In this document: one piece after another, positions 55,285-64,000 of the stretch
Position numbering within the stretch: position 1 is the stretch's first letter
Layout: every line of letters begins with the position of its first letter
Notes under the pieces: model-generated
Database searches by the model: none
What the model was told of the DNA's origin: nothing
What the model saw: only the letters and a program-made list of their open reading frames with translations
Made by a program: the position numbers and the translations under genes
From: Xylocopa sonorina
Taxonomy: Eukaryota > Arthropoda > Insecta > Hymenoptera > Apidae
DNA: 64,000 bases
Assembly (NCBI RefSeq): GCF_050948175.1
Contig: NC_135209.1
Span: 620,001-684,000, forward strand
Direction: 5' to 3'

Positions 55285-57970
55285 CTCCACGCGGCCAGAT
55301 CATTCAGACCAACCTCAACCATGCCATCGCCGGACCGATTGCCACAGGACCTAATGGTTCTGGGTCCTTGCGGTGGCGTGGTTGAGTTGATGGTAGTCGC
55401 AGAACCGTACTAAGTTCTCCAGCGCCCATCCTCGTCTGATGGTGAGCGCTTATGCGCCACCGAAATGGTTCCTCAGTCGCTTTGACATTCTAGTGGAAAA
55501 GCTGCAGAACGTCGTTTCCTTGCATACAGCTCGTCCAGTGTTCGTCCTCGGGGACTTCAATGCTCACCAATCGACATGGTACTCCCTGAGGGCGGACCAG
55601 AGGGATCACTCGGTGCTGGACGGGGCGGCTGGCCTGGGTCTCAAGTTGTTAAACCGGGGCTCGGCCAGCACGTGCATGCGGTACCAGGGCGAAAGTATTG
55701 TGGATCCTTCTTTCGCAAATGCCCTGGCCGCGCGCTGAATGTCGGGTTGGAGAGTCGACGACGTGGAGACTCTCTCAGATTATGCGTATATTCGCATAGA
55801 GGTCACCACGCCTCCCCTGACCCGCCCATCAGCCCACCACCAGAGGAGGTGGACCTTGAAGGGCATGAATGTGGACGCCCTGATGGTGGCCTTTCTGGCA
55901 TTGGCCTGACCGGGCATTCCGGCTGGGTTCCGGATTGGTTTTCAGACGCAATGACATCTGTTTGCGACGTGGTGAATGCCACGTGTCCGATCCAATCTGC
56001 CCCGCCGCCCGGTGTACTGGTGGAGCAACGACATACAGCGGCTCCACACTGATTGTGGTGCCGCTCGGCGCCAATACACCAGGGCAAGGTGTCGACGTAA
56101 CATCAACGCGGCGAGAACGGCGCAGCTGTACGCTGATTATTGTGAGCACACAAAGCAACTGCAGGAGTGCTAAGGCTCAGGCTTGAGGCGGACTACACTC
56201 CAAGCTCCGTGAGGACCCATGGGGCGCCCCTACAAACTTGTAATGCACAAGTTAATACCATGGGCGCCTTCAATCACAAAGAAGATGGACCTTCCATTCC
56301 TGGAGCTGGTCGTCCGCACTTTGTTCCCGTCGAGGGAGGTGTTGGCGCCAGCTCAATCCAACGTCCACGTTGTATGGTCACAGGAGTTAGAGGTGACCGG
56401 GCAGGAGCCAGCCGGCACCGTCAGACGCATGGGGGAGCGGAATACCGCCCTCGGCCCTGACGACATTCCCGGCCACGGCACTCAGTGTCCTCGGTCCCCG
56501 TCTGTGCAGGCAGTACACCGTCTCCCTCCAGACGAGGACGATTCCACTCCTTCCGCTTATAGGCCTATCGTGTTGTTAGACGAGGTCGGTAATCTCTTTG
56601 AGCGAATTGTTCAGTGTCGCCTCGTCCAGCACCTGTTTCGGGATGGACCTGACCTGGCCGAGTGCCAGTTTGGCTTCCGAGAGCCATTCACGCGATCTCG
56701 GGCGGCAAGTCCCTCTTGAACTCTGCCACGAAATAAACCGAAATAAACCGTGGAGTACCCGAGGGGTCCGTTTTGAGCCCCTGACTTTGGAACGTGGGGT
56801 TCGGCACGGCTCTGCGGGTCTACCTGCCGGTCGGCGTGCACTTCACGTTACGCCGATGACACCATGGTGTTAACCACCGGCAGGAACTTGGGGAGAATCA
56901 TCCATCGAGCGGAGGTCGCCATTGCGGATTCGGGGCTTGGGGTTGGAGTTATCCCCTCGAAGGACGGAAATCATCTGTTTCCGCCTGCGTAGGAGGGGCC
57001 CTTCGGCCCCGTGTCTGCTGGGAATCGGGTCGCCCGACGTCCAGGTAGGCAAGGATATCAAATATCTAGGTGTCTATCTGGACAGCTCCTGGATCTTCGT
57101 CCCACATTTCGTTCGTTTGGTCGTCAGGTTGGGCAAACTCACGACTCATTTGAGTCGCATCATGCCCAACTTTGGCGGTCCGGGCGAGCGGGTGCGCCGC
57201 CTCTATTGTGACGTTATAAAAAGCGTGGCACTGTACGGTGCCTCTGTATGGGCCGTTGCACTGATGGCAAGTCGGAATAGCATTACGCTTTTCCGAAATG
57301 AGTGAAGACGCGCAACCATATGCATCATTAGGGGGTACCGTATAGTGTTCTTTGAGGCGGCAACCACTCTGGCGGGACTTCCACCTCTCTTTATTGGTGT
57401 CTTCGTCTTGATCAGATCTCCAGTCCGACAGGGGAGATGACAAATCGGGACGAGTTTAGGCTCCCGCCCCGGCAGTCCACCATGTCAAGGTCGCAAGACG
57501 AGCTGTCCCGTTGCAGCGAACACTGATCCGTCAGGGCGATCCTGCCCGTCTTAGATAGATGGATAGGTCGCAGCACCGGACGACTTACGTTCCGAACCAC
57601 ACAGGTAGTTACCAAACATGGATGTTTCGGTCGATACCTGTGCCAAATCGGCCGCGGGCGAACGCGCGGTGCCACCGTTGTGGCGTCGCGGAGGACTCGG
57701 CCCAGCACACTCTCCCGGAGTGTCCTGCCTGGGAGGTGCCAAGTTGGGCATTAGCGGCGGAGGTGGGTCCGGACATTTCGTTGCCGAGCATCCTGTCTGG
57801 GATGCTTGCTCACGAGAGTGTCTGACAGGCCATTGTCTCCTTCTGCCAGGGGTCATGGTCGCGAAGGAAGCCGCCGTGTGTGTTAGCGAGCAATCCCGAC
57901 CTATTCTACATCGCCTACGGGATCGGCGTCCTAGACACTTCCACCTTAGGGTGGGAGTCATTACATAGAA
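55285..57970 (+). pseudogene. R1-type LINE ORF2 (endonuclease and reverse transcriptase)
   Basis: IIQTNLNHA near 55305 opens the APE-type endonuclease. 55439-55738 has VSAYAPPKWF and FVLGDFNAHQSTWYS. The RT begins in 56219-56719: SAYRPIVLLDEVGNLFERIV and ECQFGFREPFTRSRA. The catalytic YADD box is at 56849-56860, after a stop in the same frame. 56922-57305 has IKYLGVYLDSSWIFVPHF, RIMPNFGGPGERVRRLY and ALYGASVWA. 57559-57825 has the C-terminal zinc motif CHRCGVAEDSAQHTLPECPAW. The order and motifs are those of the R1 clade. Broken in several frames. Confidence 0.9.
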
Positions 57971-58458
57971 CCCTTAGGGGGGTAGGACTTCGCCACCTCT
58001 GCCGCACGTGCGGGCCACGATGGTGGCGATTACGACCCAGGGACCACGACTTGGCGTTTGTCGGGTCTGAAGCATCTGAGGTTCCCAGTCCGTCCGGGAT
58101 ACGCCTGGCCCGAAGCGTCGACGACACCCGTGCGGAGTGGACCACCTTTGGCGGTCGTACCCCGCGTATCTGCACCCGCGGGTGTTGCTCGTTTCCAGGA
58201 ACGGGAGTAATGATTATGTGACCCAGTCACCACTCATTCCTCTGACGGGGGAGTGTCTCGACGATCACTCTCCCCTTCGGGAGTGAGGTCTTCTAAGTGA
58301 CCACAGTGGGCCCCGGCGCGTTCCCGGATATGTTCCCGGTACCCTCCAAGCAGCGCCGAAGACGGTCACCGTGGGGTTTCAGGCGGTAAAAATCCGGCAT
58401 ACACCCGGAGTTCCCCAGCTTCAAGGGATCCATGGGGATTTCCCCACGTTAAAAAAAA
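57971..58458 (+). other. R1-type LINE 3' untranslated region
   Basis: GC-rich, no recognised motif. It contains GGGAGTGTCTCGACGATCAC and CTCCCCTTCGGGAG, a short stem-loop (about 58270-58283), and ends in a short A-run. Confidence 0.6.
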
Positions 58459-59524
58459 GGTTTAAGGAAGCGTAGGCTTGATTAGCTTTTGTTTAAAAGA
58501 GACAAAGTTAGATTGTATTAAGTTGGGTTAGATTTGAGTGAAAGTAAGTTAAGTCTAACTTAACCCAAGTAAGATATGGATTGCCGAGAACTGGCAATGC
58601 CATCCGTCGATAGTTTCTGAATTACCAACTATTGGCAATATCAGCCGTCATTATATCATGAGTTATCGTCCGCAGGCATCACTTACTGTCGATATATCGT
58701 GGGCTACCGACCACAGGCAACACCAGTCGTTGTTAAGTCTTGAGTTACATACTATTCGTTGCACCAGCTGTATATGAAAGCATGCGCTATCGGTTGTTGG
58801 TAACACCAGTCGTCGATAATTTATGGATTATTAAGCACAAGCATCACAGGCCGTCGGTCGATTGTGAGTAACCGACCACCTGGAGCACCATCCATCGGTA
58901 AGTTATAAGTTATTCTTAATGGGAACACCCATCCGTAGGCATATTGTGGATTTTGTCTTAGTCCACGATATTTCCTTCTAATTAACTTTCACTGAGGATG
59001 GCTTTTATGTAACAATTTATTTAACAGCAACAAGTCTTTACAATTAAGGTAATCTGAAGTAGAAGTTAAGAAATACAAATCTAGATTTGGCAAAGGCAAA
59101 TTGTGATGTGTACTCTTTGATGGCGTAGAAATAAGTGAATAATTAATTTGAAAAGCGTAGAAATTTGAAAGACGTCGCAAACGAGAGTCTCTTGTTTATA
59201 GATGGCGTGAATTAATTTTGAAACAATTTCCTAACGAAAATGTACCCTCCGAGGAGCGGAAGTAGATGGCTGTGAATGTGTCTGCTTAGTACTAATTATA
59301 CTTACTTGGAAGTCGGTAACGTCGGTAACGCCACAATATATTGACTTGTTTCGCCATCTCTTCAATCACTTCTGAAACAGAATTGCGAACAGCTTGATCA
59401 GTTTTCACAGAGATGACTCTATCGGTCTGACAACAACGAACGCCACATATGGGTTCTCACAAAACCATTTGCCACACAGCTCAGTGCTGAAAGGGTTATT
59501 AATGCTAGTGCTATTACTTTAACC
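58459..59524 (+). repeat. Duplicated segment 1, copy B, with solo LTR inside
   Basis: Collinear with 3232-3957 on both sides of an insertion at 58945-59335. No coding potential. Confidence 0.85.
58945..59335 (+). mobile_element. Solo LTR with ATAT target duplication
   Basis: Starts TGTGGATTTTG and ends CGTCGGTAACGCCACA (TG...CA with inverted TGTGG/CCACA tips), flanked by ATAT at 58941-58944 and 59336-59339. Copy A reads straight through this point (GGCATGTATTGAC at about 3768). 391 bp with no internal coding region, so it is an LTR-LTR recombination product of an unidentified LTR retrotransposon. A 4-bp duplication fits gypsy-type elements. The minus-strand ORF 58989-59180 inside it is not a gene. 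Confidence 0.88.
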
Positions 59525-59675
59525 CCTTTTTTTGTATACTCGCGTCCGTGACTTTCGCACAGTGTTCCACGTTCCAAAAAGAACCCGGTCTTCCACGCAA
59601 TTGTGCGAGCCGATCCGTTCGGGGCTACGTGTTGCTCCGGCAAACGGTTAATTTCCCGCGACCCAAGACGTGACA
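59525..59675. other. Short segment unique to copy B
   Basis: About 150 GC-richer bases replace the 3.5 kb present between the duplicated blocks in copy A. It looks like part of a transposon LTR, but no partner was found. The ORF 59419-59676 spans three unrelated parts and is rejected. Confidence 0.4.
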
Positions 59676-60195
59676 CATCTATAGGAGGTGAAATATTTTG
59701 GAAACTTTAATTATAGTCTTGAATTTTTAAGAAAATTGATGAAAGTCAACTATTTTCAAATGGTCAGAATCTTTGTGCCTAACAGTGACTAACAAATAAC
59801 AGCATAAATTTCAGGCTTATGAACATATTGATTAAATCTTATGCAGACACGTTTATAACCGAATTACTAAATGATAATCAATACTAAGTAATCATTTAAG
59901 AACTCAAACGATTACACCTCGCATACATATAAAAATATTGCAAACGTCAAAAATAAGTGGTTTATCAAAAATTCTTCTAAAAGTACGGACGAAGCCAATA
60001 GAAATCTTTGTTTAAGTAAGCAAGATCTAAAGTTTTAAGCAACGCGATGGCCCTTATCCGCCTACGTTTCATAGCAAGTAAGTTCTGAAGTTCTATGAAA
60101 TCCGATGGAGCTCCTCACTATCAACGTTTCAAAGGAAGTTCTCAAATTCTCAGTTCAACGGTTAAAACTATATGTGTTCTATATATCTATGTAAA
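59676..60195 (+). repeat. Duplicated segment 2, copy B
   Basis: Aligns with 7463-8021 with several small deletions, including about 20 bp near 59730 and 14 bp near 60195. It passes into reverse satellite. Confidence 0.85.
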
Positions 60196-61386
60196 GTCCC
60201 TATAAGTTTATACGATTCAGAATTCGTAAGATGCAAAATTCTATGCAATATAATTTCGCTTCTCATTTCTACGTTTCATAGTAAGTACTTTCTAAATCTC
60301 CATGCAACACGATGCAGCTTCACAGTCCTATGTTTCAAAGTAATTCCTAAAGTTCCACGAAAAGAGATGCTGCATCTGAGTGTCTACATGTCAGTGTGAG
60401 TAGCTTTGAATATTCCTTGCAACAAGATGGAGCATCTCAGTACTATAATTCGTCGTAAGTAATAAAAAATACTCTGTGCTACAAGATGGTGCTTCTCAGT
60501 TTCACGCTTTAAAGCAAGTATGTAATGTTCTATACACCGCATTATGCTTACCTGCTTCTACACATCAAAATAATGTGAATGCTACAGTTCCCTACAACGG
60601 AATGGCCCTTCATAGTGTCTACGTTTCAGAGCAATAGAGTTCCTATGCTCGATGCAATGAGATGGCGTATCTCATTTCAACGTTACAAAGTAAGTAAGCA
60701 GTAACATTCTATGCATTGCATTGTGCTTATTTGCTAGTACACTCCAAACGAATGTGAATTCTACAGATTCAAGCAACGAGATGGTGCATCATAATGTCTG
60801 CATTTTAAAGCAATAGAATTCTAATGCTGCATGGAATTCAATGGCGCATATCAAAGTTCCGAAATAAGTAGGCTGCAATCTTCTATGCACAGCAATATGT
60901 CGATCTGCTTCTATACTTCAAAAGAAAGTGAAATCTACAGTTCCTTGCAACGGGATGGTGTTTCAGTGTCTGCGTTTCGAACGAAGAAAGTTCTAATGCA
61001 TTATACATCGCGATGACGCATATAATCTCAATGCCTCAATGTAATTAGGTTGTAATGTCCTATGTATCACATTATACCTATCTGCTACTACGCTTCGAAA
61101 GAATGTGAATCTTACAGTTGCTTGCATCGGGATGGCAATTCATAGTATCTTCTTTTCAAACCAAGAGATCTCTAATACTTAATGCATCGCGAGGGCGTAT
61201 ATCATTTCAGCGCTTCAAAGTAGGTTGTAATGTTCTAAGCACCACAGTCCTTTCATTTGCTTCTATGCTTCACAAGAATGTAAATCCCTCACCAGTCCCT
61301 TGAAACGGTGTGGTTTTTCATAGTGTCATCGTATCAGAGGAATATATTTCTAATGCTTCATGCATCGCGATGGCCCATATCATGGG
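60196..61386 (-). repeat. Satellite block, 179-bp subfamily, reverse
   Basis: Six to seven degenerate units marked by CAAAGTAAGTAAG-type, ATGCATTGCATTGTGCTTA and GAATGTGAATTCTACAG text. ORFs at 60831-61016 and 61118-61303 are repeat artefacts. Confidence 0.9.
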
Positions 61387-61575
61387 ATAAGCAGAGTGCT
61401 ATGCATAAAAGATTACAGCTTACTTACTTTGATACGTTGAAATGAGATATGCCATCGCAATGCATGGAGTACTAGAACTCCAATGCGTTAACACGCAGGC
61501 ACTGTAAAGCGCCATCCCGTTTGAAAGAACTGTAGAGTTCACATTCCTTTGATTTGTAGTAGCATACAAGCTTAA
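61387..61575 (+). repeat. Satellite, one forward unit shared with 43.7-43.9 kb
   Basis: After an orientation switch at about 61386 (CATATCATG then GGATAAGC), one forward unit leads into the gypsy LTR. It is the inverted copy of 43741-43935, and the breakpoint of the inverted duplication coincides with the switch. Confidence 0.88.
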
Positions 61576-61829
61576 TGTTATTGAAGGATAATTAAATTAT
61601 CAACATTTAAAAGTTAATCAATAATTCTTGTTTCAAACGTTATGTACGTGGAATATTCTAGATTGCGAGCGAGACCGAGTGTGCGAAATAAATGAGTTTA
61701 TCGTGTGAATATTTGAAAACAATGAAGCTGTTGTTCATTAGCATTCTTTAGAGTTATATCTCAGTTGAGAAAAACTATTTAATGATTTACAAAATCTTGT
61801 AGTTGTCTCTAGTTAATAAGTTTCCTACA
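61576..61829 (+). repeat. LTR of SAP-gag gypsy copy 2
   Basis: 254 bp starting TGTTATTGAAGG and ending TTTCCTACA. It is followed after a short spacer by TGGATCTCAGGCGTGG, the counterpart of the copy 1 primer-like site. Confidence 0.88.
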
Positions 61830-62066
61830 ATTTTTGGATCTCAGGCGTGGTAATTATCAAGAAGACATTCAAGAATTAAATCGGATACGTTTTAAAGATT
61901 GGAATATTATCGAATATTTGAAGACAGAACGCTGGAGAATATTCCTTGACGGTGTAGAACGTTCGAGAAGTTATTCATGCGACGCGAGTGCAGTTTGGAG
62001 AGATAGTGCGAGAGCGAAAATTAAACTTTCGTATAGGGATAATTCGAGTTTATACGCGAGTGTCGA

Positions 62067-62987
62067 GTGAAAATTTTCATAATGAAAGATTTGAGTAAAA
62101 TCACAGTTACTGCGCTAAAAGACATATTAATGCAGCACAAACTACTTACTGCTGGTTCGAAAGCTAAATTATTTTCCCGTTTGATGGATGTTGACCTAGA
62201 CGGAACGAGGATAGATGACAAGCAGAAAGAAGTTCGTGAAGATAATGAAGGGTCATGTGCTGATGTATCGTCAAACGTGCAGTCAGCTGTAAATCTACAG
62301 CAACGAGAAATTGATTTTTTTTAAAAAGAGGAAGAATTATCAGAAGGTGAATTAGTCATGTTGCGCCTTGAGTTAGATGCGATGCGAAGGACAACTCATT
62401 CAATTACAGGTTGAGCAAAATTTGGAAAATGAGCAGCGAAGATCGACGTGCAATTTTAAAGGCGAACGATATGATGTTGTTAGTGGCGGTGACAATCTCT
62501 TGGCATTGAATAATGGCAATAAATGCAATGTTTTATCTCAATTCTGTTAGCCGCGAACGAATATTTCGGCAGTTTCAAATTTACTTCGTAAATTTTATGG
62601 CAAATCTGGTGATAGTGAAATTTGGAAGAAGCAGATCAAATTGTTGAAGACGATATATAAATTGGAAGATGACATTGCACGATTACTTATCGGTATGCGA
62701 CTGAAGGGAAAAGCACTTAAATGGTTTCATCCTAAACCAGAATATATAACTCTGCCATTCAACCGATGTGGGAAGAATTAAAAGTTACGTTTTATCATCC
62801 ACAAGGCAAAATTGAAATAAGGAAGAAATTTGAAGTTCGATTATGGAAGAGGAACGAGACATTTCATGAATATTTGCAGGAGAAGATCATTCTTAGAAAT
62901 CGAGTACCAATCAACGACCATGAAATGCTTGAATATCTGATTGACGGCATCCCCGACGAAATGTTCCAGAACCAGGCTCGTATTTAA
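62067..62987 (+). pseudogene. SAP-domain gag, copy 2
   Basis: 62067-62324: SAP domain (MKDLSKITVTALKDILMQHK, GSKAKLFSRLMDVD), with a TAA at 62322 after a T-run. 62325-62765 carries the coiled-coil and capsid start in shifted frames (VSNLLRKFYGKSGDSEIWKK). 62766-62987 is the open capsid end, identical to copy 1 over 73 residues and ending in the same stop. Confidence 0.9.
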
Positions 62988-63050
62988 CAGTTTACAACAA
63001 CCGATCAACTTTCGAGAGCGTTTGAAAAGGTAATTCTTCGAGATCAAGGT

Positions 63051-63496
63051 TTGTTGGGTGTGCAGATGTCAACAAAGTTTGAGAAGTGTGAAGACAGTTT
63101 CGATAGAAATGAACGAAAAGAGGTAGTCAATGTGGGTGAGATAAACGAGTTTACCGGTAATATTGTACGATGTTATAGTTGTGGTGGGCACGATCATATT
63201 AGCGTGAATTGTCTGACGAAAGATCGTGGTGTAAAATATTTTATATCTCAAGAACGTGAACATATTGCGTCGAAATTTAAAGCGAGCGAAGAGAGCTGTG
63301 CGACATTAGGAGTATCGTACCGAAAGTATTTCGAAAATGTTTTACTTAACAGATACGAGGTCAAAGCATTAATGGATTCAGGAAGCGATTTTAGTTTAAT
63401 TCGCACAGACGAGTATATTAAGCTTGGTTCTCCGCAATCACGACGCAATGTATCACATTGCGAAGATTCAAGGAATAATACAACATTAGATGAGCT
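63051..63496 (+). pseudogene. Nucleocapsid and protease, copy 2
   Basis: CYSCGGHDHISVNC knuckle, then a second knuckle shortened to SQEREHIASK with its Cys and Pro-Lys-Lys deleted. The protease motif ALMDSGSDFSLIR follows. About 20 extra bases after IKL differ from copy 1. The frame is cut by the solo LTR at 63497 and resumes in the copy after 63750 with AEITVDEHS-like text. Confidence 0.88.
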
Positions 63497-63746
63497 TGTG
63501 GCGACCTTTCGACATTCACCACTAGAAGGACATCACCGTTTACACTTTCCTGAAAGTACACGATGACCCATCCTTTCCAATATATACAAGTTCTGACCTG
63601 TCCCTAATATCCCAGTGTCTAAGGCAGGGCCTGCTAAGTAGCCTTACTAATGAGTCCACTAGCGGGCCCAGGATAAAACGTTCTTTCCCTCTCTTTTCCT
63701 TCCTTCTTTCCTCCATTATTACAGCAACCGAAGCAACGCCGCTTCA
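63497..63746 (+). mobile_element. Solo LTR with AGCT target duplication
   Basis: Starts TGTGGCGACCTTTCG and ends CAACGCCGCTTCA, flanked by AGCT at 63493-63496 and 63747-63750. Copy 1 of the duplicated gypsy has an uninterrupted GATGAGTTTCAAGC at the matching point (about 41836-41849, minus strand), so the 250-bp insert plus duplication is directly visible. A pyrimidine-rich run (63684-63716) lies near its end. Its tips resemble the 58945 solo LTR only at TGTGG. Confidence 0.88.
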
Positions 63747-64000
63747 AGCTTCAAGCAGAAATTACTGTAGATGAGCACTCATCCGATTTGTATACAAGTA
63801 ATCTCTGATACCATTGTTCGACATAAGCTGTTAATAGGAACGAATTTCTTAAATGTAACCGATGTCAGCATTTAATATTTGTCAGCATTAATAATTATAT
63901 TTTAATAAAATTAAAATAGATGTAACGAGTGACGCGTTAGAAGTAAATCAAGTTTATGTGTCTCATGTATTAGATCCTAATCAGCGAGTGACGATAGAAA

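Larger units (their letters stand above)
52430..58458 (+). mobile_element. R1-type LINE, full-length-sized but degenerate
   Basis: About 6 kb and visibly GC-rich against AT-rich surroundings. It holds a 5' region (52430-53077), ORF1 (53078-55276), ORF2 with endonuclease, RT and C-terminal zinc motif (55285-57970), and a 3' region ending in an A8 run at 58451-58458. The paralogous segment at 3190-3232 lacks it, showing insertion after the duplication. Both ORFs are split by many frameshifts. No clear target duplication. Confidence 0.9.
61576..64000 (+). mobile_element. SAP-gag Ty3/gypsy element, copy 2 (runs off the window)
   Basis: LTR 61576-61829, leader, gag, nucleocapsid/protease, then the start of pol with stops to the window end. 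Inverted duplicate of 43739-41728 and extends beyond it. A solo LTR is inserted at 63497-63746. Confidence 0.92.

Overview
The window looks like repeat-rich, probably pericentromeric or otherwise heterochromatic, DNA of an insect. A hymenopteran is an inference from the mix of R1-clade LINEs, BEL/Pao, SAP-domain Ty3/gypsy, copia with an initiator-tRNA-fragment primer site, piggyBac, a P-element relative and short GGTTA/TTAGG tracts. I see no convincing host gene and no tRNA, rRNA, CRISPR array or bacterial-type operon. Every recognisable protein belongs to a transposable element, and every one is broken by stops, frameshifts or truncation.

About a fifth of the window is one degenerate tandem satellite of 173-180 bp in at least ten blocks: 1-838, 8.5-9.3, 11.3-12.2, 13.2-15.1, 26.3-27.3, 33.7-35.1, 38.9-41.7, 43.7-44.4, 47.9-49.0 and 60.2-61.6 kb. 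It has two subfamilies (about 174 bp and about 179 bp) and occurs in both orientations, with abrupt orientation switches. Transposons sit between or inside these blocks.

Layout: 0.9-4 kb R1-clade LINE fragment (minus) and a duplicated segment; 4-8.5 kb AT-rich DNA with an unidentified exon-like ORF and a fragment of a TIR element; 9.3-13.2 kb two copies of an unclassified repeat (family X), one carrying a LINE-derived insert with a 17-bp target duplication; 16-18.76 kb BEL/Pao element (minus); 18.76-26.29 kb Ty3/gypsy element (plus) whose RNase H is split by a 2.5-kb DNA transposon with about 650-bp inverted repeats and a DDE plus SWIM-finger transposase; 27.3-33.7 kb old copia element with both LTRs; 35.2-36.3 kb non-autonomous TIR element; 36.6-38.7 kb P-element-type transposase; 41.7-43.7 kb SAP-gag gypsy copy (minus); 44.4-47.8 kb three piggyBac remnants (minus); 49.0-49.7 kb family X; 50.0-52.4 kb second copy of the 0.9-3.2 kb LINE segment; 52.4-58.5 kb a large GC-rich R1 LINE (plus) inserted in that second copy; 58.5-60.2 kb the rest of the duplicated segment with a solo LTR; 61.6-64 kb second, inverted copy of the SAP-gag gypsy, carrying another solo LTR and running off the window.

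Two segmental duplications link distant parts: 0.87-8.0 kb with 50.0-60.2 kb (direct), and 41.73-43.94 kb with 61.39-63.86 kb (inverted, including satellite flank). Because one copy of each lacks later insertions, the paralogues act as empty sites that date and delimit them. The best candidate for something little described is the DDE/SWIM transposon at 21492-24012; next are the satellite with its orientation switches and the unclassified family X. Superfamily names below come from recognising motifs in translations; no database search was run.
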